A stretch of DNA of 64,000 bases, from positions 103,942-167,941 of the forward strand of contig JAGOAX010000011.1 of assembly GCA_017983695.1 (NCBI GenBank), given 5' to 3'. Under the pieces are notes generated by a model. That model saw nothing but the letters and a program-made list of their open reading frames with translations. It ran no database searches and had not been told where the DNA came from. This document shows positions 34,491 through 42,799 of this stretch, piece by piece. Source of the DNA: Ferruginibacter sp. (GTDB taxonomy: Bacteria; Bacteroidota; Bacteroidia; Chitinophagales; Chitinophagaceae). Each line of letters opens with the position of its first letter. Positions within the stretch are counted from its first letter, which is position 1. The translations under genes were made by a program, and so were the position numbers.

Positions 34491-35369
34491 TTATAAAGTA
34501 TTCGAAATTATTTCAAGCGATTTTTTAATTAAATTTTCAACTGTAGTTGCACCATCTTTACTGAATTCTTTTGTAATGCGGTTGGCTACAATGGCACTTA
34601 TAGAAAGGCAATGATGACCTAATATATTTCCCAAACCATAAATAGCCGATGTTTCCATTTCAAAATTAGTAATGCGGTGCTGCCCAAAAGTAAACGAAGT
34701 TAAGTTATCAATTAAAGATGGGTTGGCCAATCCTAAACGCAGCACCCTGCCTTGTGGGCCATAAAAACCGGGGCAGGTAACTGTAATGCCATGATGAAAT
34801 CCATCTGTAAAATTTTTTAATAACCCTGCACCTGCACTTGCTATGTAAGGCACTGCAAAAGTACTGTTCAATTGTGTTTGTGTTATAAAAGATTGTACGA
34901 TTTGTTTTTCTTCTTCATTATTTTTTGGCCGGTAAAAATTTAACAGGTTATCTATACCCAGCCCGTGTGTACTTACCACAAAACTATCTACGGGAATATT
35001 TGCCTGTAATGATCCCGATGTACCAATTCTGATAATATTAAGTGCTGTTAAATTTTCTTTTATCATCCTTGTATCAAAATCAATATTCGCCAAGGCATCC
35101 AGTTCGTTCAATACAATATCAATATTATCGGTACCAATACCTGTGCTTACCACGGTTAATCTTTTTTTATTAAGATACCCGGTATGGGTAACAAATTCCC
35201 GGTGGTGATTTTTTACTTCAACCGAATCAAAATGTTTGCTTACTTCACCAACCCTGTCCGGATCGCCAACGGTAATAATTGTTGTGGCAATTTCTTCGGG
35301 CCTGCTGTCTAAATGATAAATAGCGTCACGGTTATTAATAATAAGTTCTGATGCCGGTATGCTGTTCAT
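34491..35369 (-). CDS. Nucleoside (uridine) phosphorylase
   Basis: 292 residues. NP-I fold: TIITVGDPDRVGEVSKHFD (phosphate-binding Gly-Asp-Pro-x-Arg), VVSTGIGTDNIDIVLNELDAL, NIIRIGTSGSLQ, and NFEMETSAIYGLG (ribose-binding Glu-Met-Glu). The EMETSAIY block is typical of uridine phosphorylases. It cleaves nucleosides with phosphate, for salvage. First gene of the minus-strand operon. Confidence 0.9.
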   Translation of the reverse strand: MNSIPASELIINNRDAIYHLDSRPEEIATTIITVGDPDRVGEVSKHFDSVEVKNHHREFVTHTGYLNKKRLTVVSTGIGTDNIDIVLNELDALANIDFDTRMIKENLTALNIIRIGTSGSLQANIPVDSFVVSTHGLGIDNLLNFYRPKNNEEEKQIVQSFITQTQLNSTFAVPYIASAGAGLLKNFTDGFHHGITVTCPGFYGPQGRVLRLGLANPSLIDNLTSFTFGQHRITNFEMETSAIYGLGNILGHHCLSISAIVANRITKEFSKDGATTVENLIKKSLEIISNTL

Positions 35370-35424
35370 AAAAATATTTTGATTACAGATTTGAACCGAA
35401 GAATAATTTTGCCTAAAAATACCC

Positions 35425-35432
35425 TATTTTTG
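35425..35432 (+). promoter_or_regulatory. -7 promoter box of tRNA-Cys
   Basis: TATTTTTG, a perfect TAnnTTTG, ends 13 nt before the tRNA. TTTGCC is at 35408, leaving 13 nt between the TTTG and the box, exactly as for rnpB. Confidence 0.6.
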
Positions 35433-35445
35433 CAACACTAAAAAC

Positions 35446-35516
35446 GGTCCTTTGGCCGAGTGGCTAGGCAAAGCTCTGCAAAAGCTTCTACAGCGGTTCG
35501 AATCCGCTAGGGACCT
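35446..35516 (+). tRNA. tRNA-Cys (GCA)
   Basis: Cloverleaf drawn from the sequence: acceptor GGTCCTT pairs with AGGGACC (one G-T), anticodon stem AAGCT/AGCTT around the loop CTGCAAA gives anticodon GCA, and the T-loop is GGTTCGAATCC. The discriminator base is T, as required for tRNA-Cys. CCA is not encoded, consistent with CCA addition. A terminator follows at once. Confidence 0.96.
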
Positions 35517-35520
35517 CAAA

Positions 35521-35552
35521 AATCGCCCCGACATATAATCGGGGCGATTTTA
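35521..35552 (+). terminator. Terminator of the tRNA-Cys gene
   Basis: AATCGCCCCGA (35521-35531) and TCGGGGCGATT (35539-35549) form an 11-bp stem with loop CATATAA, ending in a short T run. Confidence 0.9.
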
Positions 35553-35563
35553 ATAAGTATTAT

Positions 35564-35977
35564 ATGAGTGTAAAAATTCTTTATTGGGCGGGCATCCTGG
35601 CCTGCCTTGTTTTAATTATTTCCTGCTTTGTGCCATGGACCTATCATGCAGATGTAGATAAGACTTTTACTGCTTTCTTCTCTGAAAAAAATCAATATGG
35701 CAAACCGGGTAAATTCCTGATCTTTTTTGCTATTGTTAGTTTAGCATTGATCATTTTGCCTAAAGTATTGGCTAAAAGAATAAACCTTTTTTTATCGGCA
35801 TTTACGGTGGCGTATGCCATTAAAACTTATATCCTTTACACTTCCTGTTATAATGCTTATTGCCCCGAAAAAAAAATCGGTATTTACATTATGTTATTTT
35901 CTACAGTGGTAATTCTTATAGCTGCTGTTTTTCCTAACATGAAAATTATGGCCAATAAAGACGAGGCTGTTAAATAG
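35564..35977 (+). CDS. Four-helix integral membrane protein, unknown
   Basis: 137 residues with four hydrophobic segments at about 5-27, 51-66, 73-90 and 108-126, so an inner-membrane protein. It contains paired Cys (YTSCYNAYCPEK), possibly a disulfide in the periplasmic loop. No recognised family. It abuts glnS end to end: the stop codons are adjacent, so transcription converges without a spacer. Confidence 0.65.
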   Translation: MSVKILYWAGILACLVLIISCFVPWTYHADVDKTFTAFFSEKNQYGKPGKFLIFFAIVSLALIILPKVLAKRINLFLSAFTVAYAIKTYILYTSCYNAYCPEKKIGIYIMLFSTVVILIAAVFPNMKIMANKDEAVK

Positions 35978-37639
35978 TTATTGCTTTTTTACTTCTTTGC
36001 CCCAGGCATCTTTTAATGTAACGGTACGGTTGAATACTAATTTATCTTTGGTAGCATCTTTGTCTAAACAAAAATAACCTTTGCGTAAAAATTGATACCT
36101 GTCCTGCAAACTGGCATTTACAAGCGAGGGTTCTATAAATGCATTGGTAATAACCTGTAATGAATCGGGGTTAATATTGTCTTTAAAATCGCCTTCTTCT
36201 GCAGCAGGGTTTTCTGCTTTAAATAAACGGTCGTACAAACGGACTTCTGCAGTTGCTGCATGTAGGGCACTTACCCAATGTATGGTTCCTTTTGCAGTCA
36301 TGCTGCTGCCTTCGCTGCCACTCTTACTTTCAGGAAAATAAGTACAATGGATTTCTGTTACGTTGCCATTATCATCTTTTATAAAACTCTCACACTTTAC
36401 AATGTAAGCGCTTTTTAATCTTACTACAGCACCTGGTGCCAGGCGGAACCATTTTTTTGCAGGCTCTTCCATAAAATCTTCCCGTTCAATCCATAACTCA
36501 TTGCTAAAAGGAACGGTTCTTGTACCCATTGTTTCATCGGGGCCATTCTCACTTACCAGTTCTTCCGTTTTACCGGCTTCGTAATTTGTGATGATCAGTT
36601 TTACCGGGTCTAACACTGCCATTACCCTTGCAGAAGTTTTATTCAACTCTTCACGTAAACAAAATTCCAATAAACTGATGTCGATAAGATTTTCTCTTTT
36701 TGCCACACCAATCCTGTCGCAAAAATTACGGATGCTTTCGGGGGTATATCCTTTTCTTCTAAAGCCGCTTAATGTAGGCATACGGGGATCATCCCAACCT
36801 GTTACATATCCTTCGTTAACCAGTTGCAGTAATTTTCTTTTACTCATTACTGTATAGGTCATGTTCAATCTTGCAAATTCGTATTGGTGCGATGGGAATA
36901 TGTCCAGCTTTTCAATAAACCAATCGTACAGTTCCCTGTGCGGAATAAACTCCAGTGTACAAATGCTATGGGTAATATTTTCAATACTATCACTTTGCCC
37001 ATGTGCAAAATCGTACATCGGGTAAATGCACCATGCATCTCCGGTGCGGTGGTGGTGTGCATGTTTAATACGATAAATAATAGGATCTCTCATGTGCATA
37101 TTATCTGCAGCCATATCCACTTTAGCCCTCAATACTTTTTCTCCATCTTTATATTTACCGGCTTTCATTTCGGTAAACAATAAAATATTTTCTTCAATAC
37201 TCCTGTTTCTAAAAGGGCTGTCTTTACCAGGTTCTGTTGGTGTACCTTTTAATGCGGCAATTTCTTCGGCAGATGAATCGTCTACATAGGCCAGTCCTTT
37301 TTTAATTAAGGCAGTGGCTAATTCGTATAGCTTGTCAAAATAATCAGAAGCATAAAACTCATTGGCCCAGTTGAAGCCCAGCCAACGGATATCATCCTTA
37401 ATACTTTCTACATATTCAGTTTCTTCTGTAACAGGATTGGTATCATCAAAACGCAGGTTGGTTTTACCGCCATATTTTAAGCCCAATCCAAAATTGAGGC
37501 AAATGCTTTTGGCATGACCAATATGCAGGTAACCATTAGGCTCGGGTGGAAAGCGGGTTAATATACTTTTGTACTTACCGGTCTTTAAATCCTCTTCAAT
37601 AATTTCTTCTAAAAAATTCAGGCTCTTTTCTTCACTCAT
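35978..37639 (-). CDS. glnS: Glutaminyl-tRNA synthetase
   Basis: 553 residues. Class I aminoacyl-tRNA synthetase: TRFPPEPNGYLHIGHAKSICLNFGL (HIGH), RFDDTNPVTEETEYVESI, and VMSKRKLLQLVNEG (KMSKS). The C-terminal anticodon-binding beta-barrels follow (VPFSNELWIEREDF and IHCTYFPESKSG). The presence of GlnRS means Gln-tRNA can be made directly. Confidence 0.96.
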   Translation of the reverse strand: MSEEKSLNFLEEIIEEDLKTGKYKSILTRFPPEPNGYLHIGHAKSICLNFGLGLKYGGKTNLRFDDTNPVTEETEYVESIKDDIRWLGFNWANEFYASDYFDKLYELATALIKKGLAYVDDSSAEEIAALKGTPTEPGKDSPFRNRSIEENILLFTEMKAGKYKDGEKVLRAKVDMAADNMHMRDPIIYRIKHAHHHRTGDAWCIYPMYDFAHGQSDSIENITHSICTLEFIPHRELYDWFIEKLDIFPSHQYEFARLNMTYTVMSKRKLLQLVNEGYVTGWDDPRMPTLSGFRRKGYTPESIRNFCDRIGVAKRENLIDISLLEFCLREELNKTSARVMAVLDPVKLIITNYEAGKTEELVSENGPDETMGTRTVPFSNELWIEREDFMEEPAKKWFRLAPGAVVRLKSAYIVKCESFIKDDNGNVTEIHCTYFPESKSGSEGSSMTAKGTIHWVSALHAATAEVRLYDRLFKAENPAAEEGDFKDNINPDSLQVITNAFIEPSLVNASLQDRYQFLRKGYFCLDKDATKDKLVFNRTVTLKDAWGKEVKKQ

Positions 37640-37692
37640 TTTTTAAGTTTGGGAAACAAATTTACGGAAAGATGCTTTACTGGCAGCAGTGA

Positions 37693-38109
37693 TTATTTTG
37701 CCTGTGATTTTATTTCGTTCAGCATGATGATGATTTTATCAAGTTTTTCAGTTTCAAGCTTGTTTAAATAAAGTTGCAGGGCTTCTATTTCTTTTTTTGC
37801 ATCAATATTGGTTTGATAATCTTCCTGTGCCTGTATCCTGTCCCTGGCACTCTGGCGGTTTTGACTCATCATAATAATAGGAGCGGCGTAAGCGGCCTGT
37901 GTAGAGAAAATAAGGTTTAATAAAATAAAAGGGTAGGGGTCCCAATGCTGGATTAAACCAATAATATTTAAGGCCATCCATATCAGTACAAAAACAGTTT
38001 GAATAATGATAAATCTCCACGAGCCCATACCCATTGCAACAGCATCAGCTACACGATCTCCAACAGTTAATGTTTCTGTATGTTTTTGGTGCCAGGTAGT
38101 TTGTGCCAT
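37693..38109 (-). CDS. DUF1003 membrane protein
   Basis: 138 residues. DUF1003 (PF06210) pattern: LTVGDRVADAVAMGMGSWRFIIIQTVFVLIWMALN, then WDPYPFILLNLIFSTQAAYAAPIIMMSQNRQSARDR. Two transmembrane helices separated by the DPYPF loop, then a long cytoplasmic coiled-coil tail (KKEIEALQLYLNKLETEKLDKII). Function unknown. Confidence 0.9.
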   Translation of the reverse strand: MAQTTWHQKHTETLTVGDRVADAVAMGMGSWRFIIIQTVFVLIWMALNIIGLIQHWDPYPFILLNLIFSTQAAYAAPIIMMSQNRQSARDRIQAQEDYQTNIDAKKEIEALQLYLNKLETEKLDKIIIMLNEIKSQAK

Positions 38110-38213
38110 TTTTATATAGTTTAATAAGTTATTAAAAGTAGGTAACGAAAAAGCCTTTTTACTACCACCAATAAAAGTAATAATAAAAAGGCCTGTAAAA
38201 AATAAGAGAATAA

Positions 38214-39284
38214 TTAAATCCTGCCCATTCTTTTTAAATGCATGGTATGCGAAACAAGCGCATGACGCATTTTACGGTATTCAATATATTTTATACCATA
38301 CTCTGCACAGGTTTCTTTTATTATTTTACTGATGGCAGGGTAATGAATATGAGAGATCTTTGGAAACAGGTGATGCTCAATCTGAAAATTTAAACCACCC
38401 ACAAGCCATGATATCAATTTATTTTTTGTAGCAAAATTAGCAGTAGTTTGTATCTGGTGAATAGCCCATTCGTTTTCAATTTTATTAATATCGGCATCCG
38501 GTACAGGAAAAGCGGTTTCTTCAACGGTATGCGCCAGTTGAAAAACAACACTTAAAATAAGGCCGGCAAACATAGCTATGATAAGAAAACCTACCAACCA
38601 GTTTACAAATCCAACATAATAAATGGGTAATGCGATCATCATAAAATAATAGCCCAGTTTAGCAACCCAAAAAGCGATATGGTCAAATGTGCTCATTTTT
38701 TTTATGGGTACACTGCCTACTTTCTTTTTAAAATATTTAGTGTAATCTGTTGCAAAAACCCAGATGATTAAAAGTAAAGTGTACAGGAACCAAACGTAAA
38801 TGTGCTGAAACCTGTGGATCTTATATTTTTTTTGTGTGGCACACATTCTCAACATCGGCTTTATTTCAATGTCATCATCAACCCCATCAATATTGGTATA
38901 GGTATGGTGAATAATATTGTGTTTATTATTCCACATAATTGCGCTGGCACCCAGGGCATTAACAGAAAATGCAGCAATGTAATTCCAGAATTTACTGTTA
39001 CTGAAACTGCCATGGCCGCCATCATGCATTACATTAAAACCAATGCCGGCTGTTAATCCGCCCATTATAAAACATTCTAAAATAGCCCAAAGCGTTGGCG
39101 GGGTATAAAATACAACATGAATATAAAGTGCAACATAAGCTGTCCAGAATAATACTGCTTTAAAGTATAATCCAAAATTGCCGGTTGCCGGCTTTTTTGC
39201 ATTTACAAAATAATCATTCACTCTTTTTTTTAACTCCTGGTGAAAAGTGGAGCCTTTTACATTTAAGAATTTAGGGGTTGCCAT
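38214..39284 (-). CDS. Membrane fatty acid desaturase (acyl-lipid/acyl-CoA type)
   Basis: 356 residues from MATPKFLNVKG (ATG 39284); the frame extends upstream but reads as non-coding. Three histidine boxes of the integral-membrane di-iron desaturases are intact: HDGGH, HNIIHH and QIEHHLFP. Between them are the membrane helices. The HDGGHGSF/QIEHH pattern fits front-end or delta-6/delta-9-type desaturases; the position of the double bond cannot be inferred. Probably adapts membrane fluidity. Confidence 0.9.
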   Translation of the reverse strand: MATPKFLNVKGSTFHQELKKRVNDYFVNAKKPATGNFGLYFKAVLFWTAYVALYIHVVFYTPPTLWAILECFIMGGLTAGIGFNVMHDGGHGSFSNSKFWNYIAAFSVNALGASAIMWNNKHNIIHHTYTNIDGVDDDIEIKPMLRMCATQKKYKIHRFQHIYVWFLYTLLLIIWVFATDYTKYFKKKVGSVPIKKMSTFDHIAFWVAKLGYYFMMIALPIYYVGFVNWLVGFLIIAMFAGLILSVVFQLAHTVEETAFPVPDADINKIENEWAIHQIQTTANFATKNKLISWLVGGLNFQIEHHLFPKISHIHYPAISKIIKETCAEYGIKYIEYRKMRHALVSHTMHLKRMGRI

Positions 39285-39306
39285 GGTTCGTATTTTAAAT
39301 ATTTTT

Positions 39307-40035
39307 TTAAGTATCTTTTTTAATAAAGGCATCAAAATTTTTGAGGCCGGTCATTTTTTCAGTAATAAACCCTTCTGCATATTTTACCCCGATCATTTTA
39401 CCAAACCATTTATGGCGGTACACCACACTATCTAAAAAATCGGGTGTGGAAATATATGTTTGCGGTTCGTTACTTTCTGTATTATGAAACTGTGTTGCGT
39501 AGGCTTTTATTGCTTCTAACTTTTTATCAAAAACTTCCGATATGTCAATAACAAAATCGGGATTCAACAGTTTATCCTGTATGTAGTTAAAAACATATTT
39601 CGGTCTCCATGCTTCTTGAGATACACCGTTTACTTCAGTTTCAATTTTTTTTAATCCGGAAAGAAAAGCTGCATCTGTCACTAAACGGGCTGAGCGGCCA
39701 TGATCGGGGTGCCTGTCAGACGGGGCATTGCACAAAACAATTTCGGGCTGGTATTTACGCAAAGCAACGATTATTTTACGCTGGTGGGCCTCATCATTTT
39801 TAAAAAAGCCATCTGCCATTTCAAGGTTTTCTCTTACATCTGCCTGTAAAATCTTTGCCGCATTGGCCGCTTCCTGTTTTCTTGTTGCTGCCGTTCCTCT
39901 TGTACCTAACTCGCCTTGCGTAAGATCAATAATGCCGGTCTTTTTGCCATTCAGTTTCTCTACTAATAAAACACCTGCACAACTCAATTCCACATCATCC
40001 GGGTGAACACCAAAGGCTAATACATCTAACTTCAT
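39307..40035 (-). CDS. bshB1: N-acetylglucosaminyl-malate deacetylase 1 (bacillithiol biosynthesis)
   Basis: 242 residues from MKLDVLAFGVHPDD (ATG 40035). LmbE/PIG-L fold with zinc ligands HPDDVE and the late His in PSDRHPDHGRSARL; the block IDLTQGELGTRGTAATRKQEAANAAKIL is diagnostic of the BshB1 subfamily. Removes acetate from GlcNAc-malate in bacillithiol formation, the low-molecular-weight thiol of many Bacteroidota and Firmicutes. The desaturase gene follows 22 nt downstream. Confidence 0.93.
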   Translation of the reverse strand: MKLDVLAFGVHPDDVELSCAGVLLVEKLNGKKTGIIDLTQGELGTRGTAATRKQEAANAAKILQADVRENLEMADGFFKNDEAHQRKIIVALRKYQPEIVLCNAPSDRHPDHGRSARLVTDAAFLSGLKKIETEVNGVSQEAWRPKYVFNYIQDKLLNPDFVIDISEVFDKKLEAIKAYATQFHNTESNEPQTYISTPDFLDSVVYRHKWFGKMIGVKYAEGFITEKMTGLKNFDAFIKKDT

Positions 40036-40157
40036 TCTGGAGTAAAAAATTTCTGGCTGCAAGCTACACCATTTTAGCCATGCCGCAAGTAGTAAACGGC
40101 AGCTAAAAAGTAAAATTGTAGGGTTGTTAACAGTAAAAACAGGAAAGTGAAGAAATA

Positions 40158-40823
40158 TTACATAAAACCGGCGGTGGACCTGTAGCCATACATGCGCTGA
40201 ACTTCTAATACAATCTTCTCAATTTCAAGGTCATCGCCTTTGGGATCGTAAGGCTGCTTTAAACTACTGTTGAAAAAGAAAGCCACGGTTTGATAAAAGC
40301 GGGCAGTCAATCCGCCTTTGTGCTCCTTTATTATTTCGTAACAGTTATTCCCGGTTTCCCGGTTAATCAGTTTCATTAATACCTTGCCCTGGTAAACTGA
40401 TAAATTGGTAAGTGGATCGGTAAATTCTTTTTTCAGTTCTTTTTCTCTCGATTTGATATAATCCTTCCGGGCTGATTTATCGGTGATGTTGGTAAGCTTT
40501 GCATTAATATCATTTAAAACGGCACCGGCACGCCTGGCATAAGGGTAAGTTACGTAAACAGCATTTCGCAGACGGGTCCATTTTGCAATAGCATTTAACT
40601 GGCTTTGCGTTAAACGGGTCATTACCGAAACATCTGCCAGGGTTTTTGCTTCAATGGTATCGCCATTATAAATAATGGCAGCAGTTAAAATGGTATCTCT
40701 TGGCCCGGTTTGGGCAAATGCAGTGTTGGTTTTTGCTGATACAATCAGAACAAAAATTAATACTGTAATTTTTAAAGCGATATGTTTTATGTGTAACTGC
40801 ACTTTGTAAAAATAGGGAAGCAT
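40158..40823 (-). CDS. DUF4294 secreted protein
   Basis: 221 residues. N-terminal signal/anchor (IALKITVLIFVLIVSAKTNTAFAQ). The DUF4294 pattern (PF14127): IIYNGDTIEAKTLADV, NAVYVTYPYARRAGAVLNDINAKL, REKELKKEFTDPLTNLSVYQGKVLMKLINRETGNNCYEIIKEHKGGLTARFYQTVAFFF. A Bacteroidota-specific protein of unknown function, probably periplasmic or outer-membrane associated. Confidence 0.88.
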   Translation of the reverse strand: MLPYFYKVQLHIKHIALKITVLIFVLIVSAKTNTAFAQTGPRDTILTAAIIYNGDTIEAKTLADVSVMTRLTQSQLNAIAKWTRLRNAVYVTYPYARRAGAVLNDINAKLTNITDKSARKDYIKSREKELKKEFTDPLTNLSVYQGKVLMKLINRETGNNCYEIIKEHKGGLTARFYQTVAFFFNSSLKQPYDPKGDDLEIEKIVLEVQRMYGYRSTAGFM

Positions 40824-40929
40824 CTTTTTATTAATACGGATAAGATGCTTAAAGTAACCATAAAGTTTACGGATAAGGCAATGTTTTTAGCTAAAATGTT
40901 GCAGCAGGGGTGTAAAGATGAACAAATTG

Positions 40930-41709
40930 TTAGCCGGGCTGATAAGCTTTCAGCAGCTCCGCTATCTTTTTTACTTCTTCTCCATCCACCATTACTGATT
41001 TCAGGTCTTCTTCCATTCCTTCTACAACAAATTCCATTTGGGTATCTGTAAAAATTCTTGCAGAAGTATGGAATTGGGTGGCACCGGTAATTTTTGCAAC
41101 CTCAATAACATTTGAGGAGCGTAACCCGCTGCCCGGCATTATAACGATTCTGTCATCGGCTTGTTGTACCAGTTTTGCGATTAGTGGAGCTCCATCAAAA
41201 CAACTGGGTACAAGGCCGCTAGTTAATATTCTTTCGCAGCCAGTTTCAATAATATCTTCAAGGGCTTTAAAAGGATCATTTACCCTGTCAAAAGCCCTTT
41301 GAAAAGTAACTCCCATGGGGTAAGCCAGCTCCACCAGTTTTTTGCTTCTTGCTGCATCAACAGTACCATCTTTGTTCAGCAGGCCAATCACCACACCATC
41401 GCAGCCCAATTGTTTTGCGGTCAGCACATCTGCTTTCATTATATCAAACTCAGCATCGCTGTAAAAAAAATCACCGCCACGGGGACGGATCATGCAATAC
41501 AATTCAATGTTTAAAATTGCTCTTGCCTTTTTAATAAAACCGTATGAAGGCGTAGTGCCACCATCGCCGGGGTTATCGCATAATTCAATGCGGCTGGCAC
41601 CTGAAGCCTGTGCAATGCTGCAGCTTTCAATGTTGAAGGCAATTATTTCTAAGCCCCAAACCCCTGAAGGGGCTTTTGCACTTTTTGTATCATTGTGTAA
41701 GTGTTCCAT
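40930..41709 (-). CDS. cutC: Copper homeostasis protein CutC-like, with repeat-coded N-terminal insertion
   Basis: 259 residues. TIM-barrel CutC pattern: EIIAFNIESCSIAQASGASRIELCDNPGDGGTTPSYG, MIRPRGGDFFYSDAEFDIM, RILTSGLVPSC, IMPGSGLRSSNV and TQFHTSAR. Despite the name, copper binding is not well proven for the family. Homologues start near LEIIAFN. Here about 20 residues precede it, including AKAPSGVWG coded by a palindromic repeat at 41651-41677. Confidence 0.9.
   Translation of the reverse strand: MEHLHNDTKSAKAPSGVWGLEIIAFNIESCSIAQASGASRIELCDNPGDGGTTPSYGFIKKARAILNIELYCMIRPRGGDFFYSDAEFDIMKADVLTAKQLGCDGVVIGLLNKDGTVDAARSKKLVELAYPMGVTFQRAFDRVNDPFKALEDIIETGCERILTSGLVPSCFDGAPLIAKLVQQADDRIVIMPGSGLRSSNVIEVAKITGATQFHTSARIFTDTQMEFVVEGMEEDLKSVMVDGEEVKKIAELLKAYQPG
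41651..41677. repeat. Palindromic repeat inside the 5' coding end of cutC
   Basis: AAGCCCCAAACCCCTGAAGG followed by GGCTTTT; the outer AAGCCCC pairs with GGGGCTT and the core CCCCTGAAGGGG is the same as in hisA. Read on the minus strand it codes for KAPSGVWG. Confidence 0.75.
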
Positions 41710-41733
41710 TGTAAGCTTTAAAATTTGAACTGT

Positions 41734-41756
41734 AAAGTCCCTTTAGGGATTTAGGG
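41734..41756. repeat. Palindromic repeat overlapping the end of the asparaginase gene
   Basis: AAGTCCCTTTAGGGATTTAGGG: same family as the hisA copy, shortened core. The last codons and stop codon (CCC TAA on the minus strand) of the asparaginase gene lie inside it. Confidence 0.65.
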
Positions 41757-42770
41757 TAATAAAAATTTTGATTGATGAATCTGATTTTCTTTATTACTCT
41801 TTACCGAAAACACAAATCCTTTTTGAATGGCATATGCCCCGTATTGCCCTTTTTTATTCATGGCTAAAAAACCAACCTGTAAAGTTTTGGCTTTTGCTTT
41901 ATCACGTTTTACAATCCGTTCTACTGCTTTTTTGCAGGCCATTTCGGGGTTGTAGCCCTGGCGCATAAATTCCACCACCAAATGCGTTCCGCAAATACGT
42001 ATCACTTCTTCGCCTGTACCGCTGCTGGTGGCAGCGCCTACTTCATTATCTACAAATAAACCGGCACCAATAACCGGCGAATCTCCCACACGGCCATGTA
42101 TTTTATAAGCCATGCCGCTTGTGGTAACAGCGCCACTTAAATTTCCTCTTGCATCCATTGCCACCAAGCCCATGGTATCGTGGTTGGCTGTGCCATCATC
42201 AAAAAAATTGGGCGCAAATGGGCCATTGCCTTTTTTGTTTTCAATATTTATTTCCGGTTTGTATTCATTTTTTTTCAACCACTCGGCGTACGCTTTTTTT
42301 GCACTTTCAGAAAGTTCAGCACTTTCCAGAGTAAAACCATTTTGCAAAGCAAACTGTTGAGCACCTGCACCCACCAGTAAAACATGGGGTGTGGTTTCCA
42401 TCACTTTCCTTGCTACAGATACGGGGTGTTTTATTCTTTCTATACCAGCCACTGCACCACAATTGGCGTATTCATCCATAATGCAGCTGTCTAATGTTAC
42501 AATACCGTCCCTGTCGGGGTAACCACCTAAGCCCACGCAACAGTCAATTTTATCTTCAATATGCATGGCACCGGCTTCTACAGCATCTAAAGCCCGGCCA
42601 TTGGCAGCTAATATTTTCCATGCTTCTGCATTAACAGGCATGCCACTATCCCAGGTAGAGATTACGATGGGTTTTGTTGTCGGCTCCAAACCGCTGGCAA
42701 ACGATTTTTTTGCAGCAAGCAATGGAGCGGTAATGGCAGATAAGTGTAAAAATTTTCTTCTGTTGATCAT
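41751..42770 (-). CDS. N4-(beta-N-acetylglucosaminyl)-L-asparaginase / isoaspartyl peptidase (Ntn hydrolase)
   Basis: 339 residues. N-terminal RR motif and hydrophobic segment (INRRKFLHLSAITAPLLAAKKSFA) suggest Tat export. The Ntn hydrolase self-cleavage site is HDTMGLVAMDARGNLSGAVTTSGM, with the nucleophile Thr of NHDTMG; SGTGEEVIRICG and GRVGDSPVIGAGLF match the aspartylglucosaminidase-like family. It cleaves N-glycosyl-asparagine or isoaspartyl bonds, and the phrase GDSPVIGAG fits glycosylasparaginase. The C-terminus ends within a palindromic repeat, whose TAA provides the stop. Confidence 0.88.
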   Translation of the reverse strand: MINRRKFLHLSAITAPLLAAKKSFASGLEPTTKPIVISTWDSGMPVNAEAWKILAANGRALDAVEAGAMHIEDKIDCCVGLGGYPDRDGIVTLDSCIMDEYANCGAVAGIERIKHPVSVARKVMETTPHVLLVGAGAQQFALQNGFTLESAELSESAKKAYAEWLKKNEYKPEINIENKKGNGPFAPNFFDDGTANHDTMGLVAMDARGNLSGAVTTSGMAYKIHGRVGDSPVIGAGLFVDNEVGAATSSGTGEEVIRICGTHLVVEFMRQGYNPEMACKKAVERIVKRDKAKAKTLQVGFLAMNKKGQYGAYAIQKGFVFSVKSNKENQIHQSKFLLP

Positions 42771-42799
42771 GTACTATTTTTTGTGGGGACATTTTATTT

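Noticed and set aside
39285..39335. Extension of the desaturase to MMPLLKKILKK
   Set aside because: It reaches into the gap after bshB1 and looks like T-rich intergenic DNA; the ATG at 39284 gives the usual start.
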